Assembly: GCA_963971405.1 (NCBI GenBank) | Contig: OZ020488.1 | Coordinates: 682,001 to 746,000, forward strand | DNA from: Psococerastis gibbosa | Taxonomy: Eukaryota; Arthropoda; Insecta; Psocodea; Psocidae | Direction: 5' to 3' | DNA length: 64,000 bases | Shown: one piece after another, positions 55,606 to 64,000 of the stretch | Layout: every line of letters starts with the position of its first letter | Position numbering within the stretch: position 1 is the first letter of the stretch | Translations under genes and position numbers: made by a program | Notes under the pieces: model-generated | What the model was told of the DNA's origin: nothing | Databases searched by the model: none | The model's input: only the letters and a program-made list of their open reading frames with translations

Positions 55606-57446
55606 ACAGTACAGCGGGTCTCAAGACAAAATATATTAAGATTGTAATGTAATGTGTTGTAGTACATAAGATTTTGTTTTTAAGTAAGATTTAGTAATAT
55701 AGGCGTTGTCACGTTAAACTATCGTCTGTAAACCGAGTTTGGAGACAACCAATTTTTTTTCTCTATAGGTTGGGGGTCCTTCCGCATTAAGTAGGTAACC
55801 TACCGTCTGATATGATATGAAAAGTATAACATGATGCATTTTCAGTATATTTTCACTCCTTTTGTTACCATTTTCCAAAAGTAACAGCACGTTGTTTAAC
55901 ACCTTCTCATTCTTAAAAATGTATAACAATAATAATGCTTTTGAATAGGATGTCCTAAGTGTTACACATTTTTAGATAAGATTTTAATTTCATTGTGTCT
56001 CCCTCCTCGTTAACACTTATCAGCCGGTCATGATGAAATAAGATTGATATAATTGTTAAAGCATCAATTACTATATGCGATCTGACATCTGAGGCATCTG
56101 AATTACAAAGCCTATCTTGAAAATTTGTCAAATGAACATCGCTGGTGCGTTATATACCTATATTGTTGTAACTGCAAGATGAAATACGGTGCAGTAATAA
56201 TAAATTATGGGCATCAAAGCCCGTATATTTTTGGCGCGACCGGCCTTTTATATGTAAATCACTATACCGCAGCCTACAGGCTCACAACCAGCTAATGATC
56301 GTTCTCAAGCCCTTTCAATTTTATTCACAACAATTGTAATTAATGAGTTGACTTTGTTGTCATTTTGCAGCAATTAACGAAATTCCACCGTCGCGTCACA
56401 TACTGCACCTACTACAACGGAAACTACAATATGTTATAAGTTAGATTGTACTGACTGTAATTGTCAACTGTATTTTGTGCAGATGTGCAGAAAACATATA
56501 ATCAGAGTTTTGATAGAAACGACATAATAAATAAATAAATAATGGCCAGATGGAATGAACCTTGTAGTGGCCCATTGGTCCTTGCCCAATGCCAACAATT
56601 ACGTTCTCCATACCGGCTACAAGCGATAATGTACAACATTGAAACTTTCCTTTACCAACTGCGGCTACGAGTCTAAATTAACAAATAATTACTAATGAGG
56701 TGTCAATGGTATCGTGTGGCGCATATATAATATAATGTAAGACTAAATTAACAAATTAACCATTTACAAAATTAACTTGGAGTGAATTGAAAGAGGCCCG
56801 TGGCAAGACGTTGATAGCTACAGACAAACGGCCACTCCATCACTTTCACACAATGACTGGGTAATGCTTGTGTTGATATCGATTTTGGAGGTGTTATGTT
56901 AAAACGATGGTCAACTAAACAATGAACTTGTAATGTGAAATTGTAAACACTGTGCAATGTGCATAGTCGTAATACAAAACGATGATGCCGCTATTGTAGT
57001 CATAGAGTTGTACGCTAACCGGAATACGTTATTACAGAATTTCAATGATAACAATAATTTTCAACAAGAAGAAGCCCATTGCGGTTATGGGACATTGTGA
57101 CGGAGCCACTCCCATGAGTGCTACCAGGCCGGCGATCCCCGGGTCACGACTCCGGGGGCTAAATGCCGGATTAGCCCCCCGCCAGGCCCACGCCTCCTTA
57201 AGGCGATTACCCCAGCTAGATTCCTCTTATTTTAAATGTACATAGAGTAGTTTTATCGAGTCATTTCCCAAACTGAGAGTAGTAATCGAGAGATCCAGAT
57301 AGAAATGCCAGCCAGCATTTCCACCCAAATTATTAGGCAATTTTTATGCCTAGTATTTAAATATCCGTTTTGGCTCTGGCCGATCAGGTGCAGCTTCACG
57401 GGGTGGTAGTTTCTTTTTCCCTTGTAAATTATATGATATACACATT
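55606..57446. other. Unannotated intronic DNA
   Basis: A palindromic TGTACATCATGTACA lies at 55594-55608. A GC-rich block at 57110-57205 (ACCAGGCCGGCGATCCCCGG, GGCTAAATGCCGGATTAGCC) stands out from AT-rich flanks; it could be a LINE 3' UTR remnant. An (AATA)n tract is at 56527-56545. Confidence 0.4.
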
Positions 57447-57760
57447 TCAGATCAGTTTTGAACTTCGGAACTATGTACGCCTAAGAAAAAAAGTGTATAG
57501 TCCCAGTCCCACCTCTCGAACGAGACCATAAACACTTCGCTATTCGCTACGACATCCACCGACCAAATGGCGTGCTATACAAAAAGAGGAAGTTATGCTG
57601 GCACACCCTGTAGTTAAAAATTGAGAGCGGGCAAAAAATTGTTTTTGAACATTTTTCTATATACCACTAACAACACATTTTCAGAATTTTTATAAATATT
57701 CATGGACTGTCCCTGGATTCCGAGGTTTAACCATTTTTTTGTCTAATTGCACTCCACTAA
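57447..57760 (-). mobile_element. Family C monomer, reverse
   Basis: TTCGGAACTATGTACGCCTA, CCACCTCTCGAACGAGACCA, CCGACCAAATGGCGTGCTA, CACCCTGTAGTTAAAAATTG, CATGGACTGTCCCTGGATTC and the end GTCTAATTGCACTCCACTAA. It abuts family B at 57761. Confidence 0.85.
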
Positions 57761-58003
57761 TTATCTTACATAAAACGACGGGTTTTCAGTCACATTTTAT
57801 TCATTCTTCTTCGACCAATATTAACTGAGATATGAATTTCATAAGATATTGATCTGCCGCCATCTTGAAACAAAACGGCGGATCAAGCTGTTTAAAGAAT
57901 TCGAAAAAGCCATTTTTATGATAAATGCTGAGGGAGTACTTCAGCTTCTGTCTATATACTTACGCAAAAAGTAAGAAAAATACACGCAAAATACACGAAT
58001 ATA
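57761..58003 (-). repeat. Family B, first part (split by SINE 2)
   Basis: ACGACGGGTTTTCAGTCACA, ACCAATATTAACTGAGATAT, GATCTGCCGCCATCTTGAAA, CATTTTTATGATAAA. The B sequence starts at the same internal position where the 1876 array joins B. Confidence 0.75.
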
Positions 58004-58190
58004 AGGACTTCGATGGCATAGTGGTAGCTTGTTCGTACTACTTGTGTAAGTCTCTACACATCACGCGATCGGTGACCTGTCGTAACTCAACACAGGTATA
58101 ATCTACAGAGGCGACTGAAGGTGTCATTTGGAGACATTCATTGAATTGTTCGTATGCGAATAATCTTGTTTTAAAAATGAAAAAAAATAT
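58004..58190 (+). mobile_element. SINE family 2 copy
   Basis: GACTTCGATGGCATAGTGGT (box A: TGGCATAGTGG), GTAAGTCTCTACACATCACG, CGATCGGTGACCTGTCGTAA (box B position), ACAGAGGCGACTGAAGG, CATTCATTGAATTGTTCG and an A-rich tail. It is inserted in family B. Confidence 0.75.
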
Positions 58191-58400
58191 ATATATTATT
58201 TTTGTGCCAAGTATTGTTAAAATCCGACGGAAGTTACAGTGTTTCCTAAAGTCAATATATATCGTACGTACATGCATATACTGGTGTACAACATTTTGAA
58301 CGCGGGGTGGTTTTAGGCACAGGGGGTCATGAAATGATAAGTTGTGACGGAATTGTCCGGAGATGGAAGTCTCAATAGACAGATGAATCTCCCTAAAATC
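58191..58400 (-). repeat. Family B, second part
   Basis: TTTTTGTGCCAAGTATTG, CGGAAGTTACAGTGTTTCCT, GCGGGGTGGTTTTAGGCACA, GGGGGTCATGAAATGATAAG and GATGAATCTCCCTAAAATCG. Confidence 0.75.
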
Positions 58401-58592
58401 GATAGAAAGAATAAAATAGGTCCTGCCTACAGAAAGTTATGGCAATGCATGCATGCATTAATACATACACTTATGCATTGAGCTAATGCAGAATTTGTAT
58501 TGGTGGGTACTATTTCGCTACGGGGTATCTATTGTAATACTAAGTCGCTCCGTAGCTTCACTCATCTGCAATGTTTTGTATGTTTGGGACAG

Positions 58593-58810
58593 AAGTTTCG
58601 GCGCCAAGTGCTCCAAGTGTTGCCGCGGGATCTCGGCGTCTGACTGGGTGCGGAAGGCGCGGGAACACGTGTACCACCTGGCGTGCTTCGCGTGCGACTC
58701 GTGCAAGCGACAGCTCAGCACTGGCGAGGAGTTCGCACTGCACGAGGACCGCGTGCTCTGCAAGACACACTACCTCGAAATACTCGACGGTGGCACAACC
58801 TCCTCCGACG
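58593..58810 (+). CDS. Awh: Arrowhead LIM-homeobox gene, exon with LIM domain 2
   Basis: It encodes the second LIM domain and the linker. Zinc ligands: C-x2-C (CSKC), H-x2-C (HLAC), C-x2-C (CDSC) and C-x2-H (CKTH). [20 protein letters not shown] and [15 protein letters not shown] are typical of the Awh/Lhx6/8 group, as is the linker GGTTSSD. The exon begins after GTTTGGGACAG; its first A completes the Lys codon begun in the LIM1 exon (AA|A). It ends GAC G|GTCAGT at 58810/58811, leaving one base. The codons are GC-rich against an AT-rich intron. No stops or shifts. Confidence 0.95.
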
Positions 58811-60438
58811 GTCAGTAGTCATCTTCTAAGTAATAACGTATGTTGGCCAATATCTATCATATATCACCTTACGGGTTTAATGTTAAGGCCATACTGCTGG
58901 CAAAATTAATCCTGCACTCCCTACCCAGGTTCAGGGCATGGGGTATGGTTGAAAATAACCCATTGCTTCTCAAGGAGGAAAGCGGGGAATGTTGGGGGTG
59001 GAAACATCGTAGGAGATGTGTCTTTTTGTTTGTTTTGAATACGTGAGCAGAATGTCGAGTTTAGGCTGGCACGGACCCCTGTTGTGCTTCCCCTGGGACG
59101 GGATAACTCCTTCTTTTTATTTTAAGTACGGTTTTTGTCCGAGCTTTCTATTTTACAATCCACGTTATTTCGTTTAAGTACACTATGTGACATTGTAAAA
59201 AGCCAACGGACGCATAAAAGAGTCCATTAAAGCTAACTTTCAATTTTTCACATTCACAGTTTTTAACATGCAAGAGATGTTATCAAGTTTTATATATATT
59301 GATTATTGACGCATTGCAAAAACCGTATCACTTATGTTTTATGTCTGTAATTCATTGATATTTGCCAACGGCCTTACCATGTTGAATCCATGAGAGCAGA
59401 GCGTGTTTCAAACTGCGGCTAACTTGGTAGTGTAGTGGGGAACATGCGATAACGCGCTGAGACCAGTCTACTACAGTACTACACTGTATCAGTCTACGTG
59501 ATGCGTGTCGCGTCCTGGCCACCTCCGATTTAACCGTGTGACATTACCATGTTCCCCAAGTGGTTTAGAACCCACTGAATTTATAATCCGGAGGTCCACC
59601 CAGTCAGTCAACTCCCCTTTCCCCCGAGGTGTAGGAGTCTGCCCTTGGGTGCCTCAAGTTAACAAACAGACTCCATCCCCCCGCCAGACTGACAGGGTTG
59701 CTTAAAACAAAAATGCTGAAAGCAGGCGTTGGAAACAACAACATGTCTGCAATTCAAAATTTTAAAAAAAAAACTGTTGGTCACACCCTTGCCTGCATCG
59801 AATGATGCGCAGCAGGAAAAAAGTTGGGAAAATAACGTCGTTATTGATTTTAGCTCGATCTGGGCGTGAAAAAACATTTGTAGCGCAGCCAGCAGCAAAT
59901 CCTATTTCTCAGACAGACAGTACGATAATGGGATTTGTCCTTGTGGAGGAAATCGAGTTACGGGCAGTGAGGAGGCCCAAGGAAAACAAGGGCGCCAATT
60001 AACCCGCCCCCGCTCCGCACCCTGCTTACTTGCTGTGAAATCGCCATCCAATTGATTTCGCCCTTCGCCGATTTACAATTCAAATTATCTGAAAGGGGGT
60101 TTGTTATCATTGTAAAGGACTTGTTCCGACGATATTTCCTTCGAAAAAGCTTTAAAATTATTATTTTTTTGTCAGTGGAAACAGAATCCCCCGTTGCTGG
60201 TTGTTCTGCGGCGATTGACTACGAAGGACATACCCTAGCACTTGCTACCGAGTCACTGCGGCATTCTCTTGGTCAAGCTGTCAGCGACAGAGCATGTGCC
60301 CTCTTCGACCACGGCCATGCAGTGAATAACTTATTTTGTTGTAACTGTTGAGAGGTTCTTGACTCCTGTATATGATTGTCTGGTTTTTATCGTGTCAGTG
60401 TTTGACGGCGTTAATGGTGTTGTGGGTTGTGAGCGCAG
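58811..60438 (+). other. Awh: Awh intron, 1.6 kb
   Basis: Donor GTCAGT, acceptor GTTGTGAGCGCAG; phase 1. It contains a dispersed repeat (59430-59610) and, near its end, a GC-rich stretch (59990-60070) with CCAATTGATTTCGCC. No repeat family A-E is present, unlike the 18-kb intron. Confidence 0.85.
59430..59605 (+). repeat. Dispersed repeat, possibly tRNA-derived (copy 2)
   Basis: TAGTGTAGTGGGGAAC (box A-like) leads to GTCCTGGCCACCTCCGA, CGTGTGACATTACCATGTTC, CCAAGTGGTTTAGAACCCAC and CCGGAGGTCCACC, matching 39270-39370. It could be a third SINE family; the evidence is two copies only. Confidence 0.55.
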
Positions 60439-60678
60439 ATGGGGGTGATTCGGAGGGCTACCACAAAAACAAGGCCAAGCGCGTGCGCACCACGTTCACG
60501 GAGGAGCAGCTGCAGGTCCTACAGGCCAACTTCCAGCTCGATTCGAACCCGGACGGGCAGGACCTGGAGCGGATAGCGCAGATTACGGGGCTCAGCAAGC
60601 GCGTCACGCAGGTCTGGTTCCAGAACTCGAGGGCGAGACAGAAGAAACACCTCCACACGGGCAAACTAAAGACACCAA
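60439..60678 (+). CDS. Awh: Arrowhead LIM-homeobox gene, homeodomain exon
   Basis: It encodes the DNA-binding homeodomain at about 60474-60653: R5, F8, L16, F20, W48, F49, Q50, N51, R53. [16 protein letters not shown] is helix 3, and [17 protein letters not shown] is characteristic of Awh/Lhx6/8. Before it comes the linker [12 protein letters not shown], whose first codon is completed by the G at 58810. The protein works in the nucleus on TAATTA-like sites; in Drosophila Arrowhead is needed for abdominal histoblasts and imaginal cells. The donor is CCA A|GTAAGT at 60679, so at least one more C-terminal exon lies downstream and was not found. Q50 is standard, and no key residue is missing. Confidence 0.96.
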
Positions 60679-60854
60679 GTAAGTGCCACTCCGTTATCAT
60701 TTCTACAAATGTTCACTACGATTTCGCATGCAAGCCGAACACAGTGATTTTCTCATTTAAACCATTCATTGGCTCATTGGCAACCGTATATTGCTTTTAT
60801 ATAACATTCACAATCACAAGTTATAAACGTATACAGTAAGTGTTTTACAACATT
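60679..60854 (+). other. Awh: Start of the next Awh intron
   Basis: Donor GTAAGT at 60679. An open frame reads through it for some 50 codons with no domain, which would be a read-through artefact. Confidence 0.6.
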
Positions 60855-61432
60855 TATTGCTTTCCTATTTAACTACAATTTATACGTGGTTAGTAATTTA
60901 ATACAAGGAAATCTTTGTGATGATGGACATTTTCCACTTAGAGATTTCAACGGATTTACACCTTTTTTTTACAATTTTTCTGTCTGAGCATCGATTTATA
61001 GACAAACTACCTACTCGATGAATTTAGCATGCAGGTTCACAAAAATCATATGCAGGACCATTTCTTTATATATTTCGGGCTGATTGATGTTAAGGGGCGG
61101 GGTGTAACCCCCAGAAAACCCCAAAACGGAAAACAATTTTTTTTTTCTAAAAACAATTCCTTATGAATTCACTTGTAATCATGAATGTGACGAAACCTTT
61201 CTGTAAATTGCCAAGGTTTTGGTTTTGATGGAAAAATTATTGTTTGAACAAATTCTGGATAATAATCCGTGCCAATTATGCGTTGCATGCCATGCCATTA
61301 AGCAGTAAGCTTATGCCTGTACCGTATTATTAACCGACTGCTTTATGGTAGGAAAAATCTAGGCAGCCGAATTTTAACCCTTTGACAATAATATAACGGT
61401 CCCGATGGTAACTGGTCAATAGGAAAGCAAAG
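60855..61432 (+). mobile_element. Old, diverged family A copy
   Basis: TATTGCTTTCCTATTTAACT, CAACGGATTTACACCTTTTT, CTGTCTGAGCATCGATTTAT, GCAGGTTCACAAAAATCATA, GCCATGCCATTAAGCAGTAA and AATAGGAAAGCAAAG are spaced as in family A but heavily diverged. Confidence 0.7.
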
Positions 61433-62478
61433 CAAACATACGGGTTGCCTCGTACCGTTGATTTTCCACGGCGGTACAGACATAAACAAAAGTTTAGTGA
61501 CACGGTATCACAAAGAAGAGAGGTCTTGTGTAATTAAAAATGTATTGGTTGGTATATGTCTTGTATTGATGAGAAGTTGCGCCCTCGGGCCTCGGCTACG
61601 GCCGCCGCCGAATCCCACAATTTATTGGCCAATTAAACTGCAAGCTACACCCCTCACCGCCGTATTTCATGTCTTTTATGTTGAGTAGCCATCATCCTGC
61701 AATTCCCGCTCAAATCATAAAAGGGTCTATACAAAAATGAAACTTACACGGTCTGCCCTAAACTAGAAGCCATACAACGGTATTGATTAACTGTAACCTG
61801 TAAATAGATAACTATTCTTTGTCGACCTTCAATTCTTTAAAAAACTGGGATTAAGCTATACATGTAACCATATTTTGTAATTTTATTAGGTCTACCTAAC
61901 TTAATTAGACGTTTACGTTTGATTTCTTTCAATCCAATCAAAAAACAAAGTTAGGCTGTGCTTGAGCCTTATTCGTTGCCAGCCACCGGTGAGCTTATTC
62001 TAGAGTCTCACTATACTAGCACCGGACAAAGCTAACTGGCTACTATGCGATAGTCCGTGTAAAGTCCCACACCGGGCTACAGGGAAGTAGATCACATTTA
62101 TGTATATAAGTCATTGCACGTGGACCACCTACAGAAATACATACATAGTGTTCAAGTTTAAAATACGGTATACAGTATATACATATGCACTATCACGCAT
62201 CTTCGATATTATTAATTAAGAGCTTGAAGAACACTGTGCAAGTTTATTTTTTAAGTTTAATTCTCACGGGCCAAATGCATATAATGAGTGCCAAAGCCAG
62301 TAAAGTAAAGCCCGGTGGCTCAAAATTAAGTATTTATTTCAGGGGGCGCCAATGGTTGGCTAGACCTGGGCGGCACATAATACGCCTCTTTCTTGTCCAC
62401 GGAAATTGAAATTTGGCACGATACACGCGCTATCTCTTAACTCTCAAGTCTCATTCATACGGTAGGTCGTAAATCATC
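61433..62478. other. Unannotated DNA with a GC-rich patch
   Basis: CGGCTACGGCCGCCGCCGAA at about 61592 followed by TTTATTGGCCAATTAAACTG stands out from its surroundings. No exon with an acceptor in the needed phase was found. Confidence 0.4.
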
Positions 62479-62692
62479 GGGACATGTAGAGTAGTGGAAC
62501 GGACTCTAACTTTCACCCGAAAGGTTGTTTGTTCGAGTCCCACACTTGCTATATTTTGTGGCCATGCTTCGGAGGGCATGTAAAACAGGTGGTCCCGGGC
62601 TTTCCTAGTTGAGTGTAAGAGAGGGCTTATATAGCCCTAACTCCGCTAGGTTGGCTTTGTAATAGAACAAAAAAAGTCGATATTTATTTATT
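62479..62692 (+). mobile_element. SINE family 1, full-length reference copy
   Basis: GGGACATGTAGAGTAGTGG (box A region) and GGTTGTTTGTTCGAGTCCCA (box B core GTTCGAGTCC at 62531-62540) form a tRNA-like head. The body has GGCCATGCTTCGGAGGGCAT, GTGGTCCCGGGCTTTCC, AGTTGAGTGTAAGAGAGGGC and CTAACTCCGCTAGGTTGGCT. The tail is an ATTTATTTATTT repeat. Other copies: 26367, 42894, 50490/52009. Transcription would be by RNA polymerase III. Confidence 0.87.
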
Positions 62693-64000
62693 TAAGTTAT
62701 TATTATTACCCTATTTAATTAAATCATAATAACATATTGAAAACCATATAGGCTTACCTGGAATTTGACATAAGAAATATGGGCTTATTCGAGCCCTAGC
62801 CTCACCCTGAAATACAACAATAGTTACAATAGATACGAGTAGATACATGCTACTTTATTTCACAATGCTCGAGTTAACATGATCATCTTGCGATTCATAT
62901 ACTCCCAGGAAGGAAGTAGAAACCTGTTTTGAAAGGAAAAGTCACACCATAATGCTGCTGACTCAGCTCCTCACATAACTTATCCCGTAATACGTTTCAA
63001 CGGATTAGTTCCTTGAATCAGCCAAATCCATCGTTACAGAATATTCTGAATAATTCGTATTACAAGTTTAAAAATAAATTTTTAAAAATGATGGCCCACC
63101 AGCAATTTTGATTATTTGGTCGTAGCTAAGGTAGCTTGGCAGCCATCTCAAAACCTTCCATTTTACGTTAGGCCTATAGCTGTTTATTAGAAGTCATAAG
63201 CTACTAGCTTTTGTTCATATCTTTCCGAACATAACCAACGGAAATATGGCTTTCACAATGATTATGTAGAAAATTATTGAAAGAAAACGAATACCGAACT
63301 AATCATATTATACTCTATATATACTTCGTTTAATATATCAGTCTGCCAATTTCGAAATCGGTTAATATTTACGGAAGGCGGAAGTTATGGTACGTTGTTA
63401 TACAGTACCTTCATAAATGTAGGCCGGTTGGAATTGTAAAGCTATGTACAAATCTTCTGTAGTATCGTAAGTCACAAAGTGGTGGCCCTTCTTCTTCTTG
63501 AAATACCTCATCTATCGAAGATTGGTGACCATCATGACACTTTGGACTTTATATAATACCGGGGTTTATTATTTAATGCTGCATTACAAAGGTGTCACGT
63601 GACGGTGTTAAAATATACGCGGGAAATCCAATTTAATAAACTATTGGGATACAAGAGAATGAATGGTTGCATTGTTTTATATTTGATTGAAAAACTAATT
63701 AAAATTAAAATTTACAGATATTGTAATTTGGAAATATGTAATAAGAATTTGAATTAACGTGTATAATAAAACTCACCAAAATATAGCCGAGGATTAATTT
63801 ATCAATTTGAATTGCCCGCCCATTTTGCACTTATTTATTTAAAACAATTGAATATACCCCGTTATCTTGTAAGTCCCAAATGGAATGAAATGAAAATAGG
63901 CCATTTTAAGCACATACAGTACAGTGTTACAATAAAAGTTACTGCATGTGCTCGGCACCGTCAAAACTAGAAATAGATTTAAAAAAACCTACATAGCCTA
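62693..64000. other. Unannotated DNA to window end
   Basis: No supported gene or repeat. The remaining Awh exon could lie beyond the window. Confidence 0.4.

Larger units (their letters stand above)
40629..58592 (+). other. Awh: Awh intron, about 18 kb
   Basis: Donor GTGAGT at 40629; acceptor GTTTGGGACAG at 58592. Phase 2. It is filled with family A, B, C and E copies, SINEs, MITEs and a Penelope-like element. No other exon was recognised inside, though alternative exons cannot be excluded by eye. Confidence 0.85.

Noticed and set aside
58558-58909. Other frames over the LIM2 exon
   Set aside because: Shadows of the same GC-rich exon.
60679-60839. Read-through of the homeodomain exon to the stop near 60839 as the true C-terminus
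   Set aside because: A strong GTAAGT donor follows CCA A, and the read-through residues have no resemblance to the family's C-terminus.

Overview
The window is animal nuclear DNA, AT-rich and saturated with mobile elements. It contains three exons of one recognisable host gene, the LIM-homeobox gene Arrowhead (Awh; vertebrate relatives Lhx6/Lhx8), on the + strand. The three exons carry LIM1 (40447-40628), LIM2 (58593-58810) and the homeodomain (60439-60678). Splice sites and reading phases fit together, with introns of about 18 kb and 1.6 kb. The protein resembles the insect form most closely, so the host is probably an arthropod, likely an insect with a large repeat-rich genome. That placement rests on similarity recognised by eye, not on a search. 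The start exon and the last C-terminal exon were not found.

Nearly everything else is repeats. Local names: family A (TIR GCTTTCCAATTTAT, full copies about 0.9 kb), family B (about 0.6 kb, always next to or inside other repeats), family C (about 300 bp monomers starting TTAGTGGAG, in head-to-head arrays), family D (a 3.8 kb foldback at 21415-25213) and family E (54480-55605). There are also hAT-type MITEs with 8-bp target duplications, two tRNA-derived SINE families, several dead LINE fragments and a 5'-truncated Penelope-like element with a GIY-YIG endonuclease and inverted pseudo-LTRs.

Layout: 1-3.8 kb, nested hAT/LINE and a C array inside B; 4.7-5.5 kb, family A; 7-13.6 kb, MITEs, palindromes with tRNA 3' halves, two LINE RT fragments; 14.1-16.5 kb, family C with two degraded protein remnants (an HTH/transposase-like one and a Cys-rich one); 17-19 kb, A containing a hAT MITE and B; 21.4-25.2 kb, the foldback; 28-29 kb, a MITE and a hammerhead-like motif in a 22-bp inverted repeat; 30-37 kb, A/B copies, a LINE fragment and an intact 594-bp hAT element; 37-40.4 kb, sparse unique DNA before the LIM1 exon; 40.6-58.6 kb, Awh intron with nested A/SINE/Penelope insertions; 58.6-64 kb, the last two Awh exons seen and downstream DNA.

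Nothing here looks like an operon or a host multi-gene system. The best candidates for new biology are mobile-element structures: the family C array with possible protein remnants of its source element, the palindromic tRNA-half elements, the hammerhead-like inverted-repeat element, and the LINE 3' hairpin.
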